A stretch of 64,000 bases of DNA from Martinezella lusitana (GTDB taxonomy: Bacteria; Pseudomonadota; Alphaproteobacteria; Rhizobiales; Rhizobiaceae). The notes beneath the pieces were generated by a model that ran no database searches, was not told the DNA's origin, and saw only the letters and a list, made by a program, of their open reading frames with translations. A program made the position numbers and the translations under genes. Positions 9,053-16,890 of the stretch are shown piece after piece. The number at the start of each line of letters is the position of its first letter. Within the stretch, counting starts at the first letter, position 1. The stretch covers positions 57,207-121,206 of the forward strand of contig NZ_FMAF01000006.1 of the NCBI RefSeq assembly GCF_900094565.1, written 5' to 3'.

Positions 9053-10249
9053 ATGGGGACTGTTTTGCAGTTGCACGAACGCGTCAGGCCACCCGCGCAT
9101 CGTATTCAAAGTGAAGAGGAAGCGCTCGAAATCGCGCGATCGCTGGCCGTCGGCTTCGCGCTGCAGGCCAGCGATCGCGATATCAACCGTGTCCTGCCCT
9201 ATGACGAAATCGAGACCCTCTCCCAGTCAGGCCTGTTCGGGATCTCCGTGCCGTCAGAACATGGTGGCATCGATATTTCCAACTCCGTCCTTGCCGAAAT
9301 CATCGCCATCCTGGCAGGAGCCGATCCCTCCATCGCGCAGATTTTGCAGACTCATTTCCACGTGCTGGAAGCGGTGCGTACCTGCGGCAGTGAGGAGCAG
9401 AAGTCGTCCCTTTTTGCCAGGGTCATGGCCGGTGACCGTTTCGGCAGTGTTTCTTCCGATGCCGGCACAGGCGGAGCCGGTCAAAGTAATCTGCAACTGA
9501 CACATGACGGGCTAGGCTACCGCCTGAACGGCCGGAGCTTCCATTCCGCCAGCGTTCTCTTCTCCGACTGGATCGTCATGTTCATCGCCGATGCCGTGGC
9601 CGTCGTGCCGAGGAATACCGAAGGCGTCCAGATCATCGACGACTGGGATGGTTTCGGCCAGCGGACCTCCGGAAACGGAACAACCATCCTGCACAACATC
9701 TATCTCAACGTCGACGCGGTACTTTCGCATCATGAAAAGCTTGGGCAGCCTTCCGTCATCGATTCCATCGGCCAGCTCACCCATGCCGGCATCAATCTCG
9801 GCATAGCCCGATCGGCGCTTGCGACGACCATCGAGCTCATGCGCGCTCATCCCTCGACGGACAATAGCCTGAAGCATGCTGCGGATGATCCGCTTATTAT
9901 CACCAGAGTGGGAGAGATTGCCGTTCGCATTGAAGCAGCAACGGCGATGGTGGAGCGCGCCGGCAGCAAGATCGATGCCGCCCAGATCAATCTCACCGAG
10001 GATCATGTGATCGATGCCGCACTCTCCGTGGCGGCGGCACAGACCGTGACGGCGGAGATCGCCATGGAGGCGTCCAACACGCTGTTTGATCTCGCGGGCG
10101 CGTCCTCGGCACGCATCGGCCTCAATCTTGACCGCCACTGGCGCAATGCCCGCATTCATACGCTCCATGATCCGGCACGACGGACATACAATGCCGTCGG
10201 CAACTATCATCTGAACGGCATAAAGCCGCCAAAGAGCTCATCGCCCTGA
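9053..10249 (+). CDS. sfnB: SfnB-like sulfur-acquisition oxidoreductase (acyl-CoA dehydrogenase fold)
   Basis: 398 residues. The whole protein has the acyl-CoA-dehydrogenase/DszC-like flavoprotein fold: an N-terminal helical domain (LPYDEIETLSQSGLFGISVP), a middle beta domain (FGSVSSDAGTGGAG; then FHSASVLFSDWIVMF) and a C-terminal helical domain ending in HTLHDPARRTYNAVG. These enzymes are FMNH2-dependent monooxygenases of sulfur compounds, as in dimethyl-sulfone or sulfonate use. The gene symbol is by family resemblance only. It is divergent from the hydrolase and is followed by the convergent Rrf2 regulator gene, with the two FAD-binding oxidoreductases on either side, which suggests one sulfur-scavenging cluster. 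Confidence 0.82.
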   Translation: MGTVLQLHERVRPPAHRIQSEEEALEIARSLAVGFALQASDRDINRVLPYDEIETLSQSGLFGISVPSEHGGIDISNSVLAEIIAILAGADPSIAQILQTHFHVLEAVRTCGSEEQKSSLFARVMAGDRFGSVSSDAGTGGAGQSNLQLTHDGLGYRLNGRSFHSASVLFSDWIVMFIADAVAVVPRNTEGVQIIDDWDGFGQRTSGNGTTILHNIYLNVDAVLSHHEKLGQPSVIDSIGQLTHAGINLGIARSALATTIELMRAHPSTDNSLKHAADDPLIITRVGEIAVRIEAATAMVERAGSKIDAAQINLTEDHVIDAALSVAAAQTVTAEIAMEASNTLFDLAGASSARIGLNLDRHWRNARIHTLHDPARRTYNAVGNYHLNGIKPPKSSSP

Positions 10250-10294
10250 ACGTCGGCTGCGCTGGGTCCAATAAAAAGGAAACGGCCGAAGGGT

Positions 10295-10762
10295 TCAGCC
10301 GATATTCGAAGCGCGGTAGTCTTCCCGTTCCGGGATCTCGATTTGCGAGCCGCCAGCGACGAACTGTTCCAACGTCATGTTATCGAGAATCTCAGCAATC
10401 GCGTCGCGGACCTCCGTCATCGAGCGACGCACCTGACAGCGCTCCGGATCCGAACAGTCGTCACAAGCCTCATAGGCCGTGCGGCTGGCGCAGCGGATCG
10501 GGGCAAGCGGACCGTCCAATGTGCGAATGACATGACCGATGCGGATTTCCGAAGCCGAGCGCGACAGCGAATAACCGCCGCCGGGGCCCTTCTTCGAGCG
10601 AAGCACACCGGCATTGCGCAATTCGAGCAGGATGGTATCGAGAAACTTCTTCGGAATGTTGTTGCGTAACGCGATATCGTTGATGAACGCTGTTTCGCCT
10701 GGCCCAAGACGAGCCAGATCCACCAGCGCCTTCAATCCATATTTTCCTTTTTTCGTAAGCAT
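10295..10762 (-). CDS. Rrf2-family transcriptional regulator with four-cysteine cluster
   Basis: 155 residues. The N-terminal winged helix starts MLTKKGKYGLKALVDLA, and a GPGGGYSLSR wing follows, as in IscR/CymR/RirA relatives. Four cysteines (C91, C100, C103, C109; spacing C-x8-C-x2-C-x5-C) sit where IscR-type proteins bind an iron-sulfur cluster, so it may sense Fe-S status or cysteine supply. It does not match RirA in its N-terminus. It lies between the SfnB-like gene and an FAD-binding oxidoreductase, which are likely targets. An AT-rich segment 145 bases upstream of its start may be autoregulatory. Confidence 0.85.
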   Translation of the reverse strand: MLTKKGKYGLKALVDLARLGPGETAFINDIALRNNIPKKFLDTILLELRNAGVLRSKKGPGGGYSLSRSASEIRIGHVIRTLDGPLAPIRCASRTAYEACDDCSDPERCQVRRSMTEVRDAIAEILDNMTLEQFVAGGSQIEIPEREDYRASNIG

Positions 10763-10904
10763 CGCTATCCGCTTTACTGCAAAGTCGATTGTTGGGAACC
10801 CGGCTCGGTTCGATGGGACTCAGCCGGCCGATCTTGTCATTAGAGATTGCGGAAGTAACCCCGCCACCCCGGACAAACAAGACAATAACTCACAAATTGT
10901 ATAG

Positions 10905-10916
10905 TTTATATGAGTA
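10905..10916 (-). promoter_or_regulatory. Candidate operator TACTCATATAAA upstream of the Rrf2 regulator
   Basis: Read on the minus strand the element is TACTCATATAAA. A near copy, TACTCTATAAA, lies on the plus strand at 12508-12518 upstream of the second FAD-binding oxidoreductase. Both sit in AT-rich islands in promoter regions of this cluster. The assignment to the Rrf2 regulator is inference. Confidence 0.25.
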
Positions 10917-10967
10917 AATTTAGGCAAATGTATCGCCGAAGCAACGATTTTGCGGCTTTTCTTGGAT

Positions 10968-12428
10968 TTAGGCGGCGCTACTATCCAAATGTGCTCCGCC
11001 ATGCCCATGTTCGTGCTCGGCAATTGCCAAAGCCACCTGCTCGGCAACGAGGACAGCATGCTCCACCACTTCAGGCAAACCCATGAGCTCACCGAAGGTT
11101 CCGCGCGCCAATGGACCCGAGATGAACAACGCCGGCACGATCGCCTCGCTAGCGTCAAGCGCCCGCGATTGGGTGTCGCAAGCAAGTCCGAGCCCCGTGG
11201 GGTCCATCGCTAGATATCCGGCCGTCGCAAGACCCTCGATCCAGCCTTGCGACTGCAGGATCCCGCGATGGCCGGGACCGGTGGTAACAACGACGGCATC
11301 GAATTGCCTTTCGACACCTCGGTCGGAGCGGCTGAGGCGGAGCCTGCAATCGATGCCGCCGTCTGCGACCTCGATGGAAGCAACCGAAGCCGCGAGCACT
11401 TCAAGCCGGCCGGCATCAATCGCCTGTTCGCTGACAGCCTCCACCTGCGGCGCGACGCGAAAACGATGCACGTCCCAGAAGGGCCGCAAATGCCTGACGA
11501 CACGCCTTCGCTCCTCGACGGATAGCTCCCGCCACAAATGCCGCCCCTGCGCCCGCACCTGATCGATGACCGCGTGCCAGCTGCGCCCCTCGCCTTCCGC
11601 TTCCCGGATGGCCGCGCGCACATGCCGTAGGAGATCCAGCGCCGTCCGCGACGGGTGACTGACGAAATCGCCGAACAGGTCCTGTTTCACCCGCGCATGG
11701 CCGCGTGAACGCAATCCGCGACGGGACATGGCGGTAATGGGGCCCTTGTGACCGCGCAGATGGAGAGAGGCGATGACATCGGCCGAGGTCAGGCCATTGC
11801 CAACCACCAGCACGCGATCATCAGCCCGGACAGCCGCGAGCGCATCCGGCCGCGTCGGATCGGGAACAAAGCGCGGATGATCGGCAAGCGCATCCTGCAG
11901 CAATTGCGGCGGCAGGGGCGAGGGATGACTGGTGGCGATGACGAGAATATCCGCATCCACGCGCCGTCCTGCCTCGCCTGTAATCACCCAGCGGCGACCC
12001 GACCGTGAGATCCGTTCGACCCCTTGAGCGATATGGGTGAGACGCCCCTCCTCTACGAAGGGACGTATCATGCTGGAAATATAGTTTCCGAAAACGGCAC
12101 GACGAGGAAACAGGCTGCCATTCGCCGCGACCGCCGCCTCATCACCTGCCAGCGCGTCCTGCTCCTGCAGCCAGCGTTGAAAATGCTCGAGGTCGTCAGG
12201 CAGGAGGCTCATCTTGGCCGCCGGCACATTGATGCGGTGAGCGGGATCGCGCGTATCATAAGCAAGCCCCGCCCCCAGACGGTCACGTGGCTCGAAAATG
12301 AAAAGCTGGCCGGGCCGCAACAACCGGCGTTGCAGCAGATGGAAGGCAACTGCCGTTCCGGAAACCCCGCCGCCGATGATCGCGACGACTGGCAGATCAC
12401 GCGCCTGATGATCAGAGCTAATGGTCAT
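10968..12428 (-). CDS. FAD/NAD(P)-binding oxidoreductase (NAD_binding_9 family), second copy
   Basis: About 486 residues. The N-terminal dinucleotide-binding motif is VVAIIGGGVSGTAVAFHLL; a second nucleotide-binding motif is VLVVGNGLTSADVIASL. The start at 12428 is chosen because GGAG lies six bases upstream; the ATG at 12434 abuts the ribosome site. It is a distant paralogue of the protein at 6460-7875, sharing motif order and length. The extreme C-terminus is histidine-rich (EHEHGHGGAHL), which could bind metal but may be incidental. The AT-rich promoter region contains one of the TACTC-type elements shared with the Rrf2 gene. Confidence 0.78.
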   Translation of the reverse strand: MTISSDHQARDLPVVAIIGGGVSGTAVAFHLLQRRLLRPGQLFIFEPRDRLGAGLAYDTRDPAHRINVPAAKMSLLPDDLEHFQRWLQEQDALAGDEAAVAANGSLFPRRAVFGNYISSMIRPFVEEGRLTHIAQGVERISRSGRRWVITGEAGRRVDADILVIATSHPSPLPPQLLQDALADHPRFVPDPTRPDALAAVRADDRVLVVGNGLTSADVIASLHLRGHKGPITAMSRRGLRSRGHARVKQDLFGDFVSHPSRTALDLLRHVRAAIREAEGEGRSWHAVIDQVRAQGRHLWRELSVEERRRVVRHLRPFWDVHRFRVAPQVEAVSEQAIDAGRLEVLAASVASIEVADGGIDCRLRLSRSDRGVERQFDAVVVTTGPGHRGILQSQGWIEGLATAGYLAMDPTGLGLACDTQSRALDASEAIVPALFISGPLARGTFGELMGLPEVVEHAVLVAEQVALAIAEHEHGHGGAHLDSSAA

Positions 12429-12507
12429 AGCCATCTCCTTCCGGATCGATCGCTGCGCGAACTCGCCGCCTGCCGATCAATCGCAATTACCGTTACGAGT
12501 GAAAATA

Positions 12508-12518
12508 TACTCTATAAA
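12508..12518 (+). promoter_or_regulatory. Candidate operator TACTCTATAAA upstream of FAD-binding oxidoreductase
   Basis: Near match to the element upstream of the Rrf2 gene, in the promoter region of the gene ending at 10968. On the minus strand TTGTCA (12527-12532) and TATATT (about 12506-12511) could form a -35/-10 pair with short spacing that overlaps the element. Confidence 0.25.
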
Positions 12519-12601
12519 TTTTATTGACAATAGGATCCCGAGACGAGCGCACGCTCCCCCTTGCAACCCGGACAGTGGAATTGGTGCAGATAAGCCTTTG
12601 C

Positions 12602-12617
12602 AAACAAGCGCTTATTT
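12602..12617. promoter_or_regulatory. Palindrome of LacI-family operator type
   Basis: AAACAAGCGCTTATTT is an imperfect 16-bp palindrome around a perfect AAGCGCTT core with central CG, the usual form of LacI/GalR operators. It lies about 130 bases upstream of a small membrane ORF and 45 bases before its predicted promoter. No LacI-type regulator is encoded in the window. Confidence 0.3.
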
Positions 12618-12661
12618 GTGCCTCGCACAACATTGTTTTTGCACCGCAAGATGTAAAAAAC

Positions 12662-12690
12662 TTGGCATGCACCAAATAAAAGAACATACT
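12662..12690 (+). promoter_or_regulatory. Sigma70-type promoter for small ORF
   Basis: TTGGCA (12662-12667), a 17-base spacer, then CATACT (12685-12690). The predicted start of transcription is about 36 bases before the ATG at 12734, with a GGAGGAG ribosome site in the leader. Confidence 0.45.
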
Positions 12691-12733
12691 AATAGTTGTT
12701 CTGGTTCGTATTCTCTGTGGGAGGAGAAATATC

Positions 12734-12838
12734 ATGGAACTACTTCGTCTGCTCACCCCCTTCGACTATACGTTGATGCTGCTCCTGGCCGTCATCTTTG
12801 TATTCAGCTTGATGGAAGGTGGACATAAAAAGCATTGA
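12734..12838 (+). CDS. 34-residue predicted single-span membrane protein
   Basis: MELLRLLTPFDYTLMLLLAV begins the product; one hydrophobic span (about residues 13-27) is followed by a short charged tail ending GGHKKH. Support for a real gene is a GGAGGAG ribosome site eight bases before the ATG and a good sigma70-type promoter in an otherwise gene-free region. It resembles the small single-helix subunits or regulators found with membrane complexes but I do not recognise the family. There is no neighbour on the same strand to suggest a partner. Confidence 0.5.
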   Translation: MELLRLLTPFDYTLMLLLAVIFVFSLMEGGHKKH

Positions 12839-13250
12839 GCGCACGCCATTAAGGCGGCGAGATTTGCCCCGCGGCAAGCGCATCCGGGTGATCGTGTTCG
12901 ATATGACCGAATGATGAAATTCATCGAGTGGAAGAACTCCAGTTCCGCTGTCAAATTCGGGTGCTGCCCGACACCGGTTTCCTGTTAGACGCAATTACTC
13001 CCCGATTTCCCGCCATTGAAACCGGCCAAGCGCCCGGTTTCATTTCAACACTTCTCTCCAATGCAGCCTTGAATAGCAGCGCGTCGCTCTACTTACGCTT
13101 GAAATTATTACGCTGTAAAAAATAGAATTTCCCCCATCAAAGATCGGTTTTGGCGCCAGCCGACATGATGTTTTCGGCAAGCTTCACGCAAACGACTCCT
13201 GCGATACTCCACCTGCATCGGATTTTTTTGAATCAGCGGGGGATATACTT
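12839..13250. other. Intergenic region, no gene seen
   Basis: 412 bases. Several short frames occur on both strands but none has a ribosome site, membrane segment or family signature. No terminator or repeat was recognised. Confidence 0.4.
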
Positions 13251-13373
13251 ATGGGATACGATTGGGACGGCATAAAAACACGCAGGATGCGGAAGCTGAA
13301 ATACGCAATTTCCTTTTTCCTCCTTACGATGTCTCTGAGCGCGCCAACCATATTCCTGCTACATTTCCGCTGA
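13251..13373 (+). CDS. 40-residue predicted membrane protein
   Basis: The product starts MGYDWDGIKTRRMRKLKYAI and continues with a single hydrophobic segment (about residues 18-38), preceded by five basic residues, so it should insert with the N-terminus inside. A purine-rich GGGGGA sequence lies eight to ten bases before the ATG. Short proteins with a YDWDG...TRR start followed by a helix occur in rhizobia, from memory, but the function is unknown. Confidence 0.45.
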   Translation: MGYDWDGIKTRRMRKLKYAISFFLLTMSLSAPTIFLLHFR

Positions 13374-13564
13374 CGCCACCACCTGCAGAAAGGCGGCCGA
13401 AACGCCACATAAATGCAGGCGGAGTTCAATCCCGCAGTATTGCTCTTGAGCTTTCCATGGACCATTGAGATTCGCGTAAGCTGCTTGTTTCCAAGAATTT
13501 CGTTAACGCTTCCGACACTAGAATATGCCAAATTAGTGAAGCATGGTGCACGGGAGCCAATGCT

Positions 13565-13828
13565 ATGACGACAGTCTCGCCTGATTCACCTGAAGGCAGA
13601 GCATCGACGCGAAAGCGGACGTTTTTTGGTGCCAAGATCATATTCAATGACGGGCGTTCGGTCTTCGATTGTACTGTCAGAAACCTGTCCGATACCGGTG
13701 CGATGATCCAAATCGAGAACCCGCTTTCCGCACCGAACTCCTTCCATTTGCAGCTCTCGGACAACAGGCTGTGGGCGTGCCAGGTGCGGTGGCGAAAAAT
13801 CAACAGCATGGGCATTCAGTTCGTTTGA
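13565..13828 (+). CDS. PilZ-domain protein, putative c-di-GMP receptor
   Basis: 87 residues, one PilZ domain only. The first c-di-GMP binding motif RxxxR is present (RASTR, residues about 12-16, or overlapping STRKR) and the second motif (D/N)xSxxG appears as NLSDTG near residue 40. The rest is the expected small beta barrel ending in a WRKINSMGIQF strand. Stand-alone PilZ proteins act as adaptors in motility, exopolysaccharide or cell-cycle control. A cyclase gene is in the same window (805-2136) but too far away to imply an operon. A GGGAG ribosome site precedes the ATG. Confidence 0.82.
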   Translation: MTTVSPDSPEGRASTRKRTFFGAKIIFNDGRSVFDCTVRNLSDTGAMIQIENPLSAPNSFHLQLSDNRLWACQVRWRKINSMGIQFV

Positions 13829-14162
13829 GGACATGCACTGTTTTGCGCCATAACCGCCGCGCGGTGCCGCATTCGAAGTCTCAACTCCGATCATATCCTG
13901 TGAGAGCATAGCCGGGTTCGACTTCAACTCGACCATCGGCATGAGGATCGATATCGGCGGAACCCCGCGCCGTTCTCACGCGTCATCGACTTGCAGCTCA
14001 TCGGGCCATGAAGAGGCGCATCGAACCGTTCCACCCACCCGATCCCCGCGGCAAGGACGAAAATCGTTAATTGCACGCCACAAATCGCCGCGACACTTGT
14101 CATTCTTTATTGCGGGCCTGTGGTCCCGGGATTCTAAAATGCCCATCGCATAACTCCGGACA
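13829..14162. other. Intergenic region, no gene seen
   Basis: 334 bases between the PilZ and DUF982 genes. No frame with coding character, promoter or repeat stood out. Confidence 0.35.
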
Positions 14163-14498
14163 ATGACGATGAGTGATAGACCGTGGCTTTTCCCTGTGTG
14201 TGTAATTTGCACACGTACCAATCAAACTCTGAAGGTCGGCACGACCCGGGAGGCTTGGAAGATGCTTCTCGATATGTGGCCTGTTGCAGACGGCCACAAG
14301 TTTCTTTCTGCCCTCAAGATCTGCATGGATGTCGAACACGGCATAGGACAGCCGGCTGACGCACGCGATGCCTTCATCGCAGCCGCAGACGAGGCCGGCG
14401 TAGCCATCGAGACGTGCAGCGCCTCATCGTCGATAGTAAGCACACGACGAAGCCGCTGGAGGAACGCCAGGTTGAGATCGCGGCCGCCGCTTCTATGA
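14163..14498 (+). CDS. DUF982-family protein, C-terminus possibly frameshifted
   Basis: 111 residues as read. The core, from about residue 20 to 82 (TLKVGTTREAWKMLLDMWPV, then ADARDAFIAAADEAGV), matches DUF982, a short family almost confined to Rhizobiales, function unknown. Family members usually end soon after this point. Here the frame continues with an arginine/serine-rich tail. In another frame the same DNA reads DVQRLIVDSKHTTKPLEER and on to a stop at about 14515, which looks more protein-like, so a one-base indel near 14415 is possible. It is the last chromosomal gene before the prophage attachment site. Confidence 0.65.
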   Translation: MTMSDRPWLFPVCVICTRTNQTLKVGTTREAWKMLLDMWPVADGHKFLSALKICMDVEHGIGQPADARDAFIAAADEAGVAIETCSASSSIVSTRRSRWRNARLRSRPPLL

Positions 14499-14581
14499 AA
14501 AGGAAGGGAACCTGAATTCAAAGCATCGGAAACCGATGCCGGCTTCCGTCCGCGAATAAATCAGCGCTTTCAAGGAGATAA

Positions 14582-14628
<47 letters not shown>

Positions 14629-14779
14629 TTGTGCTTAATCTATGAAATCAGCACTACTTAGCTCCAAACCATGAACGTTTTCGCGCGCTCTGAATCAATA
14701 ACTTAGCGGACGATTCCAAACCAAGGATAGCATCAATGTCGATGATTGAGAAGCTGGCGCGGGCGATGGAAGTGCGGAG

Positions 14780-15001
14780 ATGAGATCTGAAGCCAAAGTC
14801 TTCATCAATGATGTAGAACTCTCCAACGCCCAGGCCATGGCCCTTCGCGTGGCCGTAACGCAATTGTTTGCGGACATGAGCGCCGATCCATATTCTCTTG
14901 GCGAAGATGAGCACGGCGTCGCTATGACGAAAGACTATAAGGATCGCTGCGGCGAGATTTTGGCGGTGATGATCAAGGTTCTTGACTCATCGGCTTCGTA
15001 G
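14780..15001 (+). CDS. Small phage protein of unknown function
   Basis: 73 residues, acidic and probably helical (NDVELSNAQAMALRVAVTQL, then ILAVMIKVLDSSAS). It is one of two plus-strand genes at the left prophage end, opposite to the lysis genes. A tiny frame (MSMIEKLARAMEVRR, 14738-14785) ends overlapping its start codon, which would allow translational coupling or may be the remnant of a longer upstream gene. I recognise no domain. Confidence 0.6.
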   Translation: MRSEAKVFINDVELSNAQAMALRVAVTQLFADMSADPYSLGEDEHGVAMTKDYKDRCGEILAVMIKVLDSSAS

Positions 15002-15058
15002 AACATAATCAGAACGTCAGGGCGGCTTTCACCGGGGAAACCTACGGAGGCCACGACA

Positions 15059-15275
15059 ATGAAATTCTACCACGGGCTATCTCAATGTCTGCCCGCGCCA
15101 CGTCGATATCCGAGTGAGGTGCGAGGCTTGCGGCATAGAGAAGGATTTCGACCGGGATGCGATACCGGGACGATTCCATCATTCTCTGATTACAGAGATC
15201 GAGGAACGGCTTAAATGCGAGTGTGGGGAGAAGAGGGCTAGATTGCTATTTGGGCATCTAGTTGACGAAGCCTAG
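15059..15275 (+). pseudogene. Small zinc-ribbon-like phage protein, apparently frameshifted near its start
   Basis: A strong GGAGG site nine bases before ATG 15059 starts a frame that soon loses sense. From about 15075 a second frame reads GYLNVCPRHVDIRVRCEACG and continues to TAG 15273-15275, with CxxC (CEAC) and CxC (CEC) pairs typical of a small zinc ribbon. The two are one base out of register, so either a single-base indel has broken the gene or translation starts at GTG 15114, giving 53 residues without a clear ribosome site. Confidence 0.45.
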
Positions 15276-15308
15276 AGGCGAGCTGGTCGCGGGCTTCGGA
15301 TTAGCAGG

Positions 15309-15665
15309 TTACGGCCCAGCCTTCGTCATCCAGCCAATAATATTGCTAAAATACGTGGTCACGAGGAATGACAGGGCCGACGCTCCGATCCCGACGATGA
15401 ATAAGCCGCCAATACCTCTCTGCCTCCATGCCTTTACATCATCTATGGTCGGCTTCATCTCTTTGACGTCCTCTTGGACGACGGCGAGGCTACCCTCTAC
15501 CTTCCCTAGCCGGTCGACAAGTTGATCAGTGCGCTGATGCATAGTTGTGCGGTTGGCATCTGTTTTTATTTCAAATTGCCGCAGCGTATCCCGAATATTT
15601 CGGATTTCGGCAAGAACTTCACCCATTTGCTGATGAAGGCGCACATCGTTTTCGGCTGGCGTCAT
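15309..15665 (-). CDS. DUF1515-like phage membrane protein
   Basis: 118 residues from the ATG at 15665, which follows a GAAAGAA ribosome site; the longer open frame is not supported. The N-terminal two thirds is a coiled coil (EVLAEIRNIRDTLRQFEIKT onward), then a membrane span (GIGGLFIVGIGASALSFLVT). This resembles DUF1515, known from Rhizobium and its phages. It is last in the lysis cassette, so a role as a spanin-like or holin-associated factor is possible but not shown. Confidence 0.65.
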   Translation of the reverse strand: MTPAENDVRLHQQMGEVLAEIRNIRDTLRQFEIKTDANRTTMHQRTDQLVDRLGKVEGSLAVVQEDVKEMKPTIDDVKAWRQRGIGGLFIVGIGASALSFLVTTYFSNIIGWMTKAGP

Positions 15666-15675
15666 TGGTATTCTT

Positions 15676-15768
15676 TCAATGCTGAATGGAGAGAAGGCCG
15701 GCACCAATTGCGCAAACAAAGGTGCCGGCACAGAGAAAGAAGAGCGCGAGCGCTATGCGGGATGGCAT
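15676..15768 (-). CDS. 30-residue hydrophobic peptide of the lysis cassette
   Basis: The ATG overlaps the stop codon of the upstream holin-like gene (TAATG), so it should be translationally coupled. The product is MPSRIALALFFLCAGTFVCA followed by ten more residues: a positively charged start, one hydrophobic span with two cysteines and a short tail. The size and position fit a tiny lysis modulator (antiholin or a second holin). The function is inferred from location only. Confidence 0.5.
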   Translation of the reverse strand: MPSRIALALFFLCAGTFVCAIGAGLLSIQH

Positions 15769-16112
15769 TACTGGCCGATCGGCTTTTTTGCCTTCAGGCG
15801 CCCATAGAGCGTCACGACAATGCCCGCGACGGGGACAGCCAGGGCAACGAGAAGCTCTTGTGTCGATGCGTTCAGCGTGACGCCGAACCCAGCAGCCGCG
15901 AGACCGCCAGCCGTGATGATCTGGCCCCAGATGACGCGAGACTGATACCACGGCTCATTGTTGGTCGAATGAAGAATGGCATCGATGACCGGCGTCAAAG
16001 CGTCGATGATCGCCGGTACTGCGGAAAGTTCAGCCTGAACGGTATCCTGCTTGACCACCGAAGTCACTGCCTCGGCCATCTGTGCTTTGATCTGAAGTTG
16101 AACATCAGCCAT
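15768..16112 (-). CDS. Putative holin
   Basis: 114 residues. An amphipathic N-terminal half is followed by two hydrophobic segments (IWGQIITAGGLAAAGFGVTL and ELLVALAVPVAGIVVTLYGR) joined by a short turn, and a basic tail (LKAKKPIG). This is the layout of class II holins, which form the inner-membrane lesion that releases endolysin. It lies in one minus-strand operon downstream of the endolysin gene, and a small hydrophobic peptide overlaps its stop codon. Confidence 0.6.
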   Translation of the reverse strand: MADVQLQIKAQMAEAVTSVVKQDTVQAELSAVPAIIDALTPVIDAILHSTNNEPWYQSRVIWGQIITAGGLAAAGFGVTLNASTQELLVALAVPVAGIVVTLYGRLKAKKPIGQ

Positions 16113-16147
16113 CTTTGTGGCTCCTTTCGAGGATAGATCGCCGGTCG

Positions 16148-16459
16148 TTAACCGGCTGCTGGCAAAGGGGCGGTCGGATGATTGGTCGCATAAGCCGTGA
16201 AGGCGTCATCGAAGGCTTTGTCGGTCGTGAGATCGAGGGCCTTCAGGGCAGCGAGCTGCGTCGCCGTCGATGAGGGATTGGCCGATACCGCGGCGATGAT
16301 GTTTTCGATCACCGGTTTGACCTCGGCATAGAACTGCGTGATGATCGGCTCGAAAGAAAGGATCGCCGCGACAACCTTGTTGAGCGCCGTCGAGCTGGAG
16401 ATGCTGGGGATGACTGCCAGGAAGGCATTCAGCGCGGTCAGGAGAATAGAGAGATTCAT
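16148..16459 (-). CDS. Phage protein of unknown function in lysis cassette
   Basis: 103 residues. The hydrophobic N-terminus (NLSILLTALNAFLAVIPSIS) could be a signal anchor; the remainder is an alanine-rich helical region. It sits between the lipoprotein and holin genes. I recognise no family. Its position suggests an accessory in lysis or envelope interaction. Confidence 0.6.
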   Translation of the reverse strand: MNLSILLTALNAFLAVIPSISSSTALNKVVAAILSFEPIITQFYAEVKPVIENIIAAVSANPSSTATQLAALKALDLTTDKAFDDAFTAYATNHPTAPLPAAG

Positions 16460-16473
16460 GGGGATCTAGCCTC

Positions 16474-16863
16474 TTAGGACTTGGTGGGGATGTTGTACTG
16501 GACGAGGATCGCCTGCAGCGCTGCAACCGAAGTGGTGATAGCGTCGATCAGCGTTGAGGGGCCGAGCGTGGCATTGGGATTATCCGCAGCGAACTGTTCA
16601 GCAGCATCGCGAGCGATCCGGAGCGATTTCACGGCGGGAACGATCTTGTTCTTGATCGCATCGTCATTGCAGCCGGCCGGCGACGGGTTCGGCGTGCAAT
16701 AGCGCAAGTAGGCCGTAGCGGCCGTCTCAGCGGCGTTCACGCTGTTGCCTGCCACAATGATGGCCGACATAGGGACTTGGGTGCTGGAGAGCGTCTGCAG
16801 GGCCGCACACGAGCCAAGCAAGATCGTCATGGCGGCTACTGCCACCAAGCTTTTGATACGCAT
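16474..16863 (-). CDS. Phage-encoded lipoprotein
   Basis: 129 residues with a classical lipobox: MRIKSLVAVAAMTILLGSC, the cysteine at 19 being the lipidation site. The mature part is a helical, alanine-rich domain with two further cysteines (RYCTPNPSPAGCND). Between endolysin and holin genes, a lipoprotein could be an outer-membrane spanin component, or a surface protein blocking superinfection. Neither can be decided from sequence alone. Confidence 0.7.
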   Translation of the reverse strand: MRIKSLVAVAAMTILLGSCAALQTLSSTQVPMSAIIVAGNSVNAAETAATAYLRYCTPNPSPAGCNDDAIKNKIVPAVKSLRIARDAAEQFAADNPNATLGPSTLIDAITTSVAALQAILVQYNIPTKS

Positions 16864-16890
16864 TGGGATGTCCTTTGATGTTGAGGGGGC

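Noticed and set aside
10295..10762. Iron regulator RirA
   Set aside because: The N-terminus and cysteine spacing differ from what I recall for RirA; it is kept as a generic Rrf2 regulator.
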